A DNA stretch of 32,068 nucleotides from an uncultured Christensenella sp. (GCA_949282135.1 CASDOR010000018.1:1-32068); one strand, 5' to 3'; positions 1 through 7,956 are shown, counted from the stretch's first letter. Numbers and translations are program-made. The notes: generated from the sequence alone by a model not told the origin.

Positions 1-145
1 AGATAGTTAGTTAGATAGATAGTTAGTTAGATAGATAGGTAGGTAGATAGGTAGTTAGATAGATAGGTAGGTAGTTTGTTTGTTGTTTGTTAGTTTTTTT
101 TGTTAGTTTGTTAGACAGTTAGCTTGTTAGCTAGCTAGTTAGCAT
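1..145. repeat. Degenerate TAGN tetranucleotide repeat tract
   Basis: The first ~80 bases are an almost unbroken run of four-base units TAGA, TAGT and TAGG. It then decays into GTTT/GTTAG-like units up to about position 145. A four-base period shifts reading frame each unit and TAG/TAA stops fall in all frames, so it is not coding. It may continue to the left of the window. No other tract like it was seen in the window. Confidence 0.85.
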
Positions 146-425
146 TTTAACAATCTATAATTTTTAAAGATTATTTTAAAAACTGCTTTAATTAGACTAA
201 ATAAAAACATTTAGTTATCTTCAAAGATAAAACTTTTTTAAATATTAATTAAAATAAAACATAGCTTGATCAGCAGCTCCATCACATATAACAAATAAAC
301 AAGTGTTTATAAACTCTTTATAATACAAAAATATGTTAAATTATTTTGTTATAAATTATACTATGTTTATCAAATCTAAACTCATTTTATAAATAATCAT
401 AAACATTCTTAAAAGGGAAGATTTA

Positions 426-441
426 TGTTTCACGTGGAACA
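426..441. promoter_or_regulatory. parS: parS site 1 (ParB-binding)
   Basis: The 16-mer TGTTTCACGTGGAACA matches the bacterial parS consensus TGTTNCACGTGAAACA (read on the other strand it is TGTTCCACGTGAAACA). ParB loads here and spreads along DNA. It lies 6 bp from an exact DnaA box. Confidence 0.95.
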
Positions 442-447
442 ATTTAA

Positions 448-478
448 TTATCCACAATAAAAAATCAATTGTGAATAA
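448..478. promoter_or_regulatory. Inverted pair of DnaA boxes
   Basis: TTATCCACA at 448-456 is a perfect DnaA box. TGTGAATAA at 470-478 is an exact TTATNCACA box on the opposite strand. The pair faces inward with 13 bp between and forms an 11-bp inverted repeat (arms to 458 and from 468) with one mismatch. It sits directly beside parS site 1. This could be an origin sub-site, a DnaA titration site, or a chance match in AT-rich DNA; the exact, symmetric pair makes chance less likely. Confidence 0.6.
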
Positions 479-1086
479 TTAGATAGTATTGTAATTAATA
501 TCTAACAATAGAATTTAAAATGGTATTGTTATTATCTTATACAGCTAAACATTTTTTACATCACTCAGATTCTTATATAACAAGCATTGATATTATAAGA
601 ACAAGCTTTTTCTTTTTAATTAGTATTTCTAAAAAACAATCAAATTTTATAAACATTTATAATTAAATTTAATTCAATAAATAAAACTAACATAATTAAA
701 TCATAATAAAAATTATTGTTAATAAATCATTATTAAATATTTTTACAAACAATATAGAAAAAATTATCTAACAAAAAAATATTAGCAGACTGTTATAAAG
801 AAACTTTAATTAATCTAATATTGAGAACGTGGACACCTTAAACATATACGATTTTTAAAATTATTGTTTTGTTTTATAGCATATATGCAGGTGATAAATT
901 ATGTAAGTAAATAAAAAATGTTTAAATTTTAATTTATTATCTATTATTAATTGAATTTTATTTGATAGTAAATAAAACAACTACACATCTTTGTAAGCGT
1001 ATTGTCAATATTTATTAATTATATAATACTATTAAAGAAAGCTTATAGAACAACATAAATATTAACTTTTCAAAAATATAGCAAAT

Positions 1087-1102
1087 TGTTCCACGTGAAA
1101 CA
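1087..1102. promoter_or_regulatory. parS: parS site 2 (ParB-binding)
   Basis: TGTTCCACGTGAAACA, an exact match to the parS consensus, in the gene-free region beyond parB. Confidence 0.95.
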
Positions 1103-1549
1103 TTAAAAATAATTACTTAAAATTGAAAAAATTTATGAATTTAAAATTTGCAATCATTCTGTCTGAGAGCGTTTTAGAAATATATAATTTTTTATCTGTT
1201 TTTTGAATTTTTATTTAATTCAACAAGTGAACTTTAAACAATCAAATATGAGATTTAAGTTAAATTTAAAATTTTTAACAATCTATTTCTTAAACTATTA
1301 ATTATAACTAAGTAAAAATTTAATATGGTGTATAATACTAAAATATTATTTTCATTACAAAGCAAATTAAATGTAATACATGAAAAATTCTTTTACTTTT
1401 TTAAATAAGCATTAGACAAAAACCATTATATAAACAAAGAAACAACTTTAGAGGATAAATAAAGTTTAATAATAAAATTAAATAAAATATTAAAAATATT
1501 ATTTTTATTTAATTAAATCTCATTCAAATATTTGATTTGCAATATAAAA

Positions 1550-1585
1550 ATAAAATGTTCCACGTGAAACAATGGAACATTTTAT
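1550..1585 (-). terminator. parB terminator hairpin containing a parS
   Basis: Arms 1550-1561 and 1574-1585 are perfectly complementary over 12 bp with a 12-base loop. On the minus strand the hairpin follows the parB stop and is followed by a T-rich run (complement of 1541-1549), as expected for an intrinsic terminator. The stem is A+T rich. parS site 3 (1556-1571) covers half of one arm and most of the loop. Confidence 0.7.
1556..1571. promoter_or_regulatory. parS: parS site 3 (ParB-binding), inside the terminator
   Basis: TGTTCCACGTGAAACA, exact consensus. It overlaps the left arm and loop of the putative parB terminator, so DNA-level ParB binding and RNA-level termination use the same bases. 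Confidence 0.95.
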
Positions 1586-1601
1586 ATAATTATCATTTAT
1601 A

Positions 1602-1617
1602 TGTTTCACGTGAAACA
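1602..1617. promoter_or_regulatory. parS: parS site 4 (ParB-binding)
   Basis: TGTTTCACGTGAAACA, a fully palindromic parS, 6 bp beyond the parB stop codon and 46 bp from site 3 (centre to centre). Confidence 0.97.
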
Positions 1618-1623
1618 ATTTTA

Positions 1624-2538
1624 TTATCTTTCTAACTTATCAATAAAACTACAGATTCTATCTAAGTCATCTTGATTAAAATATGCAATAGAAATTTTTC
1701 CTTTTTTATCATCACCAACAATTTTTACTTTAGTTCTGAATAATCTTTGCATTCTGTGGCCAAGTTCTTTTAACTCAATACTTTGAATAACCTTTTCTCT
1801 AATAACACTAGTTTTTGAGGATGGCTTTTCATTTCTAATAAGGTTTTCAAGATCTCTAACCGTTAATCTATTTTCAATAACTAGTTTTGCTAACTCAATT
1901 TGTTTATCTTTGTCTTCAACTGAGACGAGACATTTACCATGTCCTGCTGAGATTTTGTTACTTTCAATCATAGCAATAACTTCAGGTGTAAGAGATAATA
2001 GTCTAAGTGTATTAGCAACCAATGGTCTACTTTTACCAATCCTATCAGCTACAGTCTCCTGAGTGAAGTTATACTCAGTCATAAGCTCCTTAATTGCTTT
2101 AGCTGCTTCGATTGGATTAAGATCTTCTCTCTGTAAATTTTCAACAAGTGAAATCTCTTTTATTTGTCTTTCTGTATATTTTCTTACTATAGCAGGAATT
2201 GTTTTCATGCCAGCATTTATTGAAGCTCTAAATCTTCTTTCCCCGGCAATGATTGTATATCTTCCATTTATCTCTTCGTTAACAATAATTGGTTGTATTA
2301 TTCCATGTTGTTTAATAGATTCTGTTAACTCCTTAAGTGAGTTCGCATCAAACCTTTTTCTTGGCTGATCTTTATTTGGATCAATCTTTCTTATATCGAT
2401 TTCCGCCACACCATTACTAGATACTTCTGACTTGTCTTGTTTTTTCTCTTTTACTTCTTGTTTTTCCTCAACCTTTATTTCTTCATCTTCATAAATTGAA
2501 AATAATGCATCAAGTCCTTTTCCTAAACCTCTTTTCAT
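1624..2538 (-). CDS. parB: Chromosome-partitioning protein ParB (Spo0J)
   Basis: 304 residues, normal for ParB. The N-terminus (MKRGLGKGLDALF) is the typical short ParA-contacting motif. An acidic/lysine-rich linker follows (about 15-45). The CTP-binding core has the arginine patch AGERRFRA at about 98-105, then a helix-turn-helix around 148-172 (QETVADRIGKSRPLVANTLR) that recognises parS. The C-terminal segment should dimerise. ParB loads at parS, slides as a CTP clamp and helps position the origin and load SMC. Four parS sites lie within 1.2 kb downstream, which supports Spo0J/ParB and not Noc. Start ATG at 2536-2538 with an upstream GAGGTAAG ribosome site. It follows parA after 109 bp that contain a separate promoter, so it can be expressed without the operon. 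Confidence 0.97.
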   Translation of the reverse strand: MKRGLGKGLDALFSIYEDEEIKVEEKQEVKEKKQDKSEVSSNGVAEIDIRKIDPNKDQPRKRFDANSLKELTESIKQHGIIQPIIVNEEINGRYTIIAGERRFRASINAGMKTIPAIVRKYTERQIKEISLVENLQREDLNPIEAAKAIKELMTEYNFTQETVADRIGKSRPLVANTLRLLSLTPEVIAMIESNKISAGHGKCLVSVEDKDKQIELAKLVIENRLTVRDLENLIRNEKPSSKTSVIREKVIQSIELKELGHRMQRLFRTKVKIVGDDKKGKISIAYFNQDDLDRICSFIDKLER

Positions 2539-2570
2539 TTTTCTTACCTCTTACAATTTTATTTCGACTA

Positions 2571-2599
2571 ATTATACACTAAGATATAAAATTAATCAA
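2571..2599 (-). promoter_or_regulatory. parB promoter
   Basis: On the minus strand: -35 TTGATT (2594-2599), 17-bp spacer, -10 TATAAT (2571-2576). The predicted transcript starts about 26 bases before the parB ATG, leaving room for its ribosome site. Confidence 0.65.
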
Positions 2600-2647
2600 T
2601 AGATATAAGTAAAATTAATAATTATAATATAAACTATATGGTCGGTT

Positions 2648-3439
2648 TTAAAATTTAGTTATATTTTTATAACTATCTTTATTTCTATCTAAAAATTCTT
2701 TTGCAAGTTCAAAGTATGCGACACCGCCTCTACTTCTTGCATCATATGTCATAATAGGTTTACCATGACTTGGAGCTTCAGCTAGACGTATGCTTCTAGG
2801 AATAGAAGTGTTATAAACTTTTTTACCAAAAAATCTTTTTATTTCTTGTGAAACTTCCTGAATAAGGTTAGACCTATTATCTTTCATTGTTAAAATAACA
2901 CCCTCAACATCAATTTCTTCGTTTAAGTGTTTTTTTACTAATTTAATAGTATTCATAAGCTGAGTCAAACCTTCAAGTGCAAAGAATTCACACTGAATAG
3001 GAATGACAACTGAATTACTGGTTGTCAATGCGTTAATTGTAAGGAGACCTAGGGAAGGAGGGCAGTCAATTAATATATAGTCATAATTGTCGCGTACTTT
3101 TTTAAGTAAATTTTTAACTACTTTTTCTCTACCACGCATACTGACAAGTTCAACCTCAGCACCAGCAAGATCGACAGTGGCAGGAATAATATCTAAATTT
3201 TGTATATCAGTTTTTCTTACAACCTCATTAATCTCCTTGTCGCCATCTATAGCATCATAAAGTGTTAATATTTTTTGATTTTTTGTAATTCCAAGTCCGC
3301 TTGTTGCATTTCCCTGAGGATCCATATCTACAACTAAAACTTTTTTCCCAAGCGCTGAAAGATACGAGGCGAGATTTATACATGTCGTTGTTTTACCAAC
3401 TCCACCTTTTTGATTTGCAAATGAAATAATTTTTCCCAT
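2648..3439 (-). CDS. parA: Chromosome-partitioning ATPase ParA (Soj)
   Basis: 263 residues, standard length for Soj. It starts directly with the fold (MGKIISFANQKGGVGKTTT): the deviant Walker A KGGVGKTT at about 11-18, the A' motif DMDPQGNATSGLG near 40-51, and Walker B DYILIDCPPSLGLL near 119-132. There is no N-terminal DNA-binding extension, so it is the chromosomal type. Soj binds DNA as an ATP dimer, is stimulated by ParB, and in Bacillus subtilis also regulates DnaA. ATG at 3437-3439 is preceded by AGAGGGAT. It follows rsmG by 82 bp with a possible extended -10 promoter in the gap. Confidence 0.97.
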   Translation of the reverse strand: MGKIISFANQKGGVGKTTTCINLASYLSALGKKVLVVDMDPQGNATSGLGITKNQKILTLYDAIDGDKEINEVVRKTDIQNLDIIPATVDLAGAEVELVSMRGREKVVKNLLKKVRDNYDYILIDCPPSLGLLTINALTTSNSVVIPIQCEFFALEGLTQLMNTIKLVKKHLNEEIDVEGVILTMKDNRSNLIQEVSQEIKRFFGKKVYNTSIPRSIRLAEAPSHGKPIMTYDARSRGGVAYFELAKEFLDRNKDSYKNITKF

Positions 3440-3474
3440 ACTATCCCTCTTTACTAAAATATCAGTCTTATCTA

Positions 3475-3483
3475 ATTATAACA
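3475..3483 (-). promoter_or_regulatory. Possible extended -10 promoter for parA
   Basis: The minus strand reads TGTTATAAT, a perfect -10 hexamer with an upstream TG. The -35 is poor. The predicted start lies about 29 bases before the parA ATG. It would give parA-parB expression independent of the mnmE-mnmG-rsmG transcript. Confidence 0.45.
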
Positions 3484-3521
3484 AATTTTTTTATTTTTCC
3501 TAACAAATTTAAGTAGTTTTT

Positions 3522-4226
3522 TTATAATGGATTTGTTCTTGGTTTATTACCACTCCTTGGATATTTTTTTGGAGTATTATTAATTTTATCTATAAACACA
3601 ATTTTCCGGGAGAAGTCTTCAAAATAAACTTCTTCTATTTTTTCTATCTTTCCACCAAGTAAGCTTATACCTTTTATTGATTCTTTTAACTCTTCGTCAA
3701 TGTCATCTGATTTATACAGAATTGCTTTTCCATTTATCTTCAAAAATGGAAGGGAATACTCACTTAAGGTGTTAAGTTGTGCGACAGCACGTGCAACTAC
3801 ATAATCAAATTTTTCTCTATATTCGTCGCTATGTGCTAAATCCTCAATTCTAGTATGAATTGCAGTAACACTTTTTAAGTCTAAAGTTTTTATTACTTCA
3901 TTTAAAAAATTAACTTTTTTATTAACACTATCGACCAAAATTATTTTTAAACTCGGATTTAAAATTTTTAAAGGTATGCTTGGAAAACCCGCACCAGCAC
4001 CAATATCTAAGACGCAAGAACTATCTTTTAAAAATTTACATGCTACAGCACTATCTAAAAAATGTTTTTTTAATACGTCTTCTTCATCTACAATTGAAGT
4101 TAAATTAAATTTTTTATTCCATTCAGTTAAAAGGTTATAGTATATTTTAAATTTATCTATTTGTTCATTTGTTAAAGAAATATTATTTCTTAAAAAAACT
4201 TCTTTTATTTTTACTTCGAATATCAA
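3522..4226 (-). CDS. rsmG: 16S rRNA (guanine527-N7)-methyltransferase RsmG
   Basis: 234 residues, the usual size for RsmG (GidB). It methylates N7 of G527 in the 530 loop of 16S rRNA using S-adenosylmethionine; loss of it gives low-level streptomycin resistance in other bacteria. The SAM-binding motif VLDIGAGAGFPSIPLKI is at about 72-88, and YVVARAVAQL further on is typical of the family. The start codon appears to be TTG (4224-4226); no early in-frame ATG exists and AAAGGA lies 9 bases upstream. The C-terminus has a basic tail (KKYPRSGNKPRTNPL), common in the family. It follows mnmG by 14 bp, so it is cotranscribed. Confidence 0.95.
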   Translation of the reverse strand: MIFEVKIKEVFLRNNISLTNEQIDKFKIYYNLLTEWNKKFNLTSIVDEEDVLKKHFLDSAVACKFLKDSSCVLDIGAGAGFPSIPLKILNPSLKIILVDSVNKKVNFLNEVIKTLDLKSVTAIHTRIEDLAHSDEYREKFDYVVARAVAQLNTLSEYSLPFLKINGKAILYKSDDIDEELKESIKGISLLGGKIEKIEEVYFEDFSRKIVFIDKINNTPKKYPRSGNKPRTNPL

Positions 4227-4240
4227 ATTTATTATTCCTT

Positions 4241-6106
4241 TTATATTTGTTTTTTTCTTTTTTCGAGACTTAGGTAAACTGTCAAAACCGAGATATCTGC
4301 AGGTGACACTCCACTTATTCTACTAGCTTGTCCAAGAGTTAAAGGTTTAAATTTGTTTAATTTTTGTCTTGCCTCAATTCTAAGACCTTTAATTTTATTA
4401 TAGTCAAAATCCTTATCTAGTTTTATATCTTCATTTTTTTTCATCTGATTAATTAAAAGTTCTTGTCTCTTAAGATAACCCTCATATTTTACTTCCGTCT
4501 CTACATACTTCAATATGTTATTACTTATGTTTTTAAACAAACCAAATTCTTCTTTTATATCAAAAATTGTGATGTTATTTCTTTTCAAAAGTTCTTTTGC
4601 TGTAGTTGGTAATATTGAAAAACTTTCTTCTTTTCTTATAAGTAAATTTTTAATCTTTTTTGTATCCAGTTTTTTATTTATTTCACTGTTAGCTTGATTT
4701 ATTTTTTTTATTTTGTTTTTAAAAACTTTATACCTATAGTCATCAACTAAGCCAACTTTTCTACCTATTTCGGTAAGTCTAATATCTGCATTATCTTGTC
4801 TAAGTAATAATCTGTATTCTGCTCGGCTTGTCATCATTCTATATGGTTCATTAGTTCCTTTTGTTACAAGGTCGTCAATCAAAACACCAATATAAGCTTG
4901 ATCTCTTCTAAGTATCAAAGGTTCTTTATTGTTAATTTTGTTGCTAGCATTAATTCCTGCAATAAGTCCTTGTGCCGCTGCTTCTTCGTATCCACTTGTA
5001 CCATTTATTTGTCCAGCAAAAAAAAGATTTTCAACTATTTTAGATTCCAGAGTAGGCAATAGGTCTAGAGAAGAAATACAGTCATACTCTATTGCATACG
5101 CATTCCTTAAAATTTTTACATCTTCAAACCCCTCAACACTCTTATACATTTCTTCTTGAACGTCTCTTGGCATAGACGAGCTAAATCCTTGTACATAAAT
5201 TTCATTTCCAAACTCATCTTCCGGTTCAAGAAAAATTTGGTGTCTTGTTTTGTCTGCAAACCTTACGACCTTATCTTCAATAGATGGACAATATCTAGGC
5301 CCAACCCCTTTAATCATTCCACTATACATTGGCGCTCTATACAAATTTTTACGAATAATTTCATGAGTCTTTTCATTAGTATACCCAAGGTAACAAACAG
5401 CAGTGTTCTTTGGCTGCCTTTTTGTTAAAAAGGAAAATGTTTGAATATTGTTGTCCCCATCTTGACGTTCAAATTTTGAATAATCAATTGATGATTTTAA
5501 AACTCTAGCAGGAGTCCCTGTTTTGAATCTTAAAATTTTAAAACCAAGAGAGGCAAGGGAAGAGGAAAGACCATGGGAATTTATAAATCCATTAGGCCCC
5601 TGATCTTTTGTATACTCTCCTATAATAATTTTACTCTCTAAATATACACCAGTGCAAACAACAACTACCTTGGAATGTATTTCTTCATCAAAAGCAGTTT
5701 TTATTCCATAAACTTTATTATTTTTTGATAAAATTTCTACAACTTCACACTGCATTATATCAAGATTTTTTTGCTTTTCTAGCACATCTTTCATACTCAT
5801 GTGATAAGCATGCTTATCAACTTGAGCTCTTAAACTTTGTACTGCAACGCCTTTACCGGTGTTTAACAATCTAAGCTGCAAAATATTCTTATCTGCTACT
5901 TTTCCCATTTCTCCACCTAAGGCGTCAATCTCACTAACAAGTTGTCCTTTAGCTGTACCACCAATTGATGGATTACAGGCAAGAAAACTTATACTGTCAA
6001 GGTTTAATGTTGTAAGTAATGTTCTGTTATTTAATCTTGCAAGTGCCAAAGCACTTTCAACTCCAGCGTGTCCACTTCCAATAACTATTGCATCATATTT
6101 TTTCAT
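4241..6106 (-). CDS. mnmG: tRNA U34 carboxymethylaminomethyl synthesis enzyme MnmG (GidA)
   Basis: 621 residues, normal length. MnmG is the FAD-dependent partner of MnmE; together they install the aminomethyl or carboxymethylaminomethyl group at C5 of wobble U34. The N-terminal dinucleotide-binding motif VIGSGHAGVESALALARL is at about 8-25. SFLACNPSIGGTAKGQLVSEIDALGG near 40-65 and the central segment FLEPEDEFGNEIYVQGFSSS are family hallmarks, as is SGYEEAAAQGLIAG near 370. The C-terminal helical domain that contacts MnmE ends in SRISGVSPADISVLTVYL. It lies 12 bp after mnmE, so the two partners are translated from one message. Confidence 0.97.
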   Translation of the reverse strand: MKKYDAIVIGSGHAGVESALALARLNNRTLLTTLNLDSISFLACNPSIGGTAKGQLVSEIDALGGEMGKVADKNILQLRLLNTGKGVAVQSLRAQVDKHAYHMSMKDVLEKQKNLDIMQCEVVEILSKNNKVYGIKTAFDEEIHSKVVVVCTGVYLESKIIIGEYTKDQGPNGFINSHGLSSSLASLGFKILRFKTGTPARVLKSSIDYSKFERQDGDNNIQTFSFLTKRQPKNTAVCYLGYTNEKTHEIIRKNLYRAPMYSGMIKGVGPRYCPSIEDKVVRFADKTRHQIFLEPEDEFGNEIYVQGFSSSMPRDVQEEMYKSVEGFEDVKILRNAYAIEYDCISSLDLLPTLESKIVENLFFAGQINGTSGYEEAAAQGLIAGINASNKINNKEPLILRRDQAYIGVLIDDLVTKGTNEPYRMMTSRAEYRLLLRQDNADIRLTEIGRKVGLVDDYRYKVFKNKIKKINQANSEINKKLDTKKIKNLLIRKEESFSILPTTAKELLKRNNITIFDIKEEFGLFKNISNNILKYVETEVKYEGYLKRQELLINQMKKNEDIKLDKDFDYNKIKGLRIEARQKLNKFKPLTLGQASRISGVSPADISVLTVYLSLEKRKKQI

Positions 6107-6118
6107 TTTTCCACTCTC

Positions 6119-7456
6119 TTATTTTCCGAGACAAAATTTAGAAAAAATTTGATCAATAACTTTTTCATCTATTGTCTCTCCTGTAATCTCTCCTAAACAT
6201 TCATATAATTGCCTTATATCAAGTGAAACAAGATCTAATGAATTATCAAATATTGTTTCCTTAATATTTTCTATATCTTTTTTTGCCTTTTTTAAAACTT
6301 CAATATGACGAACATTTGTAAGTATTAGTGTATTACTGACATTACCTCCGTCAATAGCTTTTTCAAAAATTTTATCTTTTAATTTATCAATGTTTATATT
6401 ATTTTTTGCACTAATTTGTATTGTCTCTTCTTCTAGTTTAACTATATTTTTTAAATCTATTTTATTAGTTACAATAATTCTTTTTTTATTTTTTGTGAGT
6501 TCTAAATTTTGTTTATCTTGTTCGTCTAATTCTTTACTTCCATCAAGAACAAGTATTACAATATCACTTTCATTTATTGCTTGTTTTGCTTTTTCTATAC
6601 CAATACTTTCTACTTTGTCATTTGTTGTTCTAATCCCTGCTGTATCAAGAAAATTAAATTTTATTCCGTTATACTCAATACTTCCTATTACTATATCTCG
6701 AGTTGTACCCTCAATATCAGTAACAATTGCTTGCTCAGTTCCAAGTAGGCTATTAAGTAAACTACTTTTTCCTACATTTGTCTTTCCAACTATAGCAATA
6801 TTTACACCATTTTTTATAATTTTTCCTTGTTGTTCAGTGTTTAAAAGAGCACATATTTTTTTGTAAATCTTATCAATCTCTTCATTTATTTTCTCTTTTG
6901 TAGCATATTCTATGTCGTGCTCCGGGTAATCAAGGTTTACCTCAATTTCACTCATAACATCAATTAACTTTTCTTGAATATCTAATATAGTTTTTGTAAG
7001 TATACCTTTTTGAAGACTGCTACTTGCTTTAAGTTCGCTTTCACTTTCTGCATTAATTGTATCTATAACACCTTCTGCTTGATCAAGTGTCATCTTTCCA
7101 TTCAGAAAGGCTCGTTTTGAAAATTCTCCAGGTTCAGCAAGTCTAACACCTAAACTTAATGCTTTTTCAATTATTTTCTGAGTAACAGCAATGCCTCCGT
7201 GACATTGAAATTCAACTATATCTTCTCCTGTATACGATTTTGGAGCTTTAAAATAAACAAAAAAACCTAAGTCTTTAGTACTTCCTAAATCAATATTTCC
7301 AAGCACCATTAAATTAGGAATTATGCCTATATTTTTATTTAATGGTGTAAACATTTTTTTTGCAATATTTAAACTTTCCTTACCACTCATCCTAACAACC
7401 CCTATTCCACTTTTCCCAACTGGAGTCGAGAGTGCAATAATTGTATCTTCTATCAT
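6119..7456 (-). CDS. mnmE: tRNA modification GTPase MnmE (TrmE)
   Basis: 445 residues, slightly shorter than the common 450-460. The N-terminal folate-binding domain (1-~118) is followed by a helical domain that carries an inserted G domain: G1 GKTNVGKSS near 222, G2/G3 TTRDIV and DTAGIR, G4 TNKID. The C-terminus ends FCLGK, the C-x-GK motif needed for activity. With MnmG it modifies wobble U34. ATG at 7454-7456 has no ribosome-binding sequence; instead a TGATATAAT extended -10 ends 8 bases before it, which predicts a leaderless message. It may also be read through from the XRE gene 52 bp upstream. Confidence 0.97.
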   Translation of the reverse strand: MIEDTIIALSTPVGKSGIGVVRMSGKESLNIAKKMFTPLNKNIGIIPNLMVLGNIDLGSTKDLGFFVYFKAPKSYTGEDIVEFQCHGGIAVTQKIIEKALSLGVRLAEPGEFSKRAFLNGKMTLDQAEGVIDTINAESESELKASSSLQKGILTKTILDIQEKLIDVMSEIEVNLDYPEHDIEYATKEKINEEIDKIYKKICALLNTEQQGKIIKNGVNIAIVGKTNVGKSSLLNSLLGTEQAIVTDIEGTTRDIVIGSIEYNGIKFNFLDTAGIRTTNDKVESIGIEKAKQAINESDIVILVLDGSKELDEQDKQNLELTKNKKRIIVTNKIDLKNIVKLEEETIQISAKNNINIDKLKDKIFEKAIDGGNVSNTLILTNVRHIEVLKKAKKDIENIKETIFDNSLDLVSLDIRQLYECLGEITGETIDEKVIDQIFSKFCLGK

Positions 7457-7464
7457 AATAATTT

Positions 7465-7473
7465 ATTATATCA
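7465..7473 (-). promoter_or_regulatory. Predicted leaderless promoter of mnmE
   Basis: The minus strand reads TGATATAAT: perfect -10 TATAAT (7465-7470) with TG at the extended position. A weak -35 TAGAAA (7488-7493) is 17 bp away. A start 7 bases after the -10 falls at about 7458, only one or two bases before the mnmE ATG, where no Shine-Dalgarno sequence is present. Confidence 0.5.
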
Positions 7474-7508
7474 CAGCAAATGTCTACTTTCTAGTGTTTT
7501 TATAAATT

Positions 7509-7814
7509 TTATTTAAGTTCTATTATTTTTTGAATTATTTCTTTTTTCTCTTTTGGCATATTTTTAAGGTCATTTATAATTTTTTTGTCAATGTCATATT
7601 GAGTAATATCATAGTAGAAAAATTTTTCAAAAGTTACATTACAAACTGACAAGATATCAGACAGTGTTTCAAAAGTTGGAGCAAACCTTTTTGATTGTTC
7701 CATATGGTGTATATACCCTGCGGTTTTTCCAATTAATAATGACAACTTTCGCGCTGACAAATTAGCTTGAGTTCTTATAAATGAAATTCTATTTATCAAC
7801 TCATGTAAATCCAT
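7509..7814 (-). CDS. XRE-family transcriptional regulator
   Basis: 101 residues. Residues ~5-65 form a Cro/C1-type helix-turn-helix (RISFIRTQANLSARKLSLLIGKTAGYIHHMEQ...APTFETLSDILSVCNVTFEKFF). The C-terminal ~35 residues are charged and hydrophilic with no recognised ligand domain. ATG at 7812-7814 is preceded by GAGGTG. A perfect 9-bp inverted repeat covers the edge of the -10, the ribosome site and the start codon, which suggests autoregulation. It lies at the head of the mnmE-mnmG-rsmG-parA group and could influence that operon, or the divergent membrane-protein gene at 7981; neither is shown by the sequence. Confidence 0.85.
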   Translation of the reverse strand: MDLHELINRISFIRTQANLSARKLSLLIGKTAGYIHHMEQSKRFAPTFETLSDILSVCNVTFEKFFYYDITQYDIDKKIINDLKNMPKEKKEIIQKIIELK

Positions 7815-7838
7815 TAATACACCTCGCTATGTATTAAT
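7813..7838. promoter_or_regulatory. Perfect inverted repeat over XRE promoter and start
   Basis: Arms ATTAATACA (7813-7821) and TGTATTAAT (7830-7838) are perfectly complementary with an 8-base spacer CCTCGCTA. The repeat overlaps a minus-strand -10 TATAAT (7837-7842), the GAGGTG ribosome site (7820-7825) and two bases of the start codon. It could be the regulator's own operator or, in RNA, a hairpin holding the ribosome site. Confidence 0.65.
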
Positions 7839-7926
7839 TATACTAGTCTAAATTATTAAACTAATGCTCTTATATTTACTAAAATTAATTATTTTTATAT
7901 ATTTTATATAATTCTAGTAGATATAA

Positions 7927-7956
7927 TTGACATAATGTGCTTTTCTATTATATAAT
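7927..7956 (+). promoter_or_regulatory. Promoter of the SHOCT membrane-protein gene
   Basis: TTGACA (7927-7932), 18-bp spacer, TATAAT (7951-7956). Both hexamers are perfect. The predicted start is about 18 bases before the ATG at 7981, leaving an AGAGG ribosome site in the leader. Confidence 0.75.

Larger units (their letters stand above)
146..1549. other. Gene-free AT-rich segregation/origin-proximal region
   Basis: About 1.4 kb beyond the 3' end of parB with no convincing open reading frame, tRNA or rRNA on either strand. It is extremely A+T rich with many short AT palindromes. The recognisable elements are two parS sites (426-441 and 1087-1102) and an inverted pair of DnaA boxes (448-478); two more parS sites lie just outside, next to parB. 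The most likely role is as a centromere-like loading zone for ParB close to the origin. The rest of the stretch is unexplained. Confidence 0.6.

Noticed and set aside
240..300. A slightly less AT-rich stretch whose minus strand could read as a gene remnant
   Set aside because: Two frames give plausible short peptides and neither continues; no ribosome site or family motif.
1..1620. Possible CRISPR array or IS element in the gene-free left part
   Set aside because: The TAGN tract has four-base units without spacers, and the four parS copies are too far apart and unique in context. No transposase or terminal repeats were seen.
2063..2368. Rightward open frame opposite parB, and similar frames opposite other genes
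   Set aside because: Shadow of a strongly supported gene on the other strand, with no ribosome site and no family motif; the same applies to the other overlapping frames.
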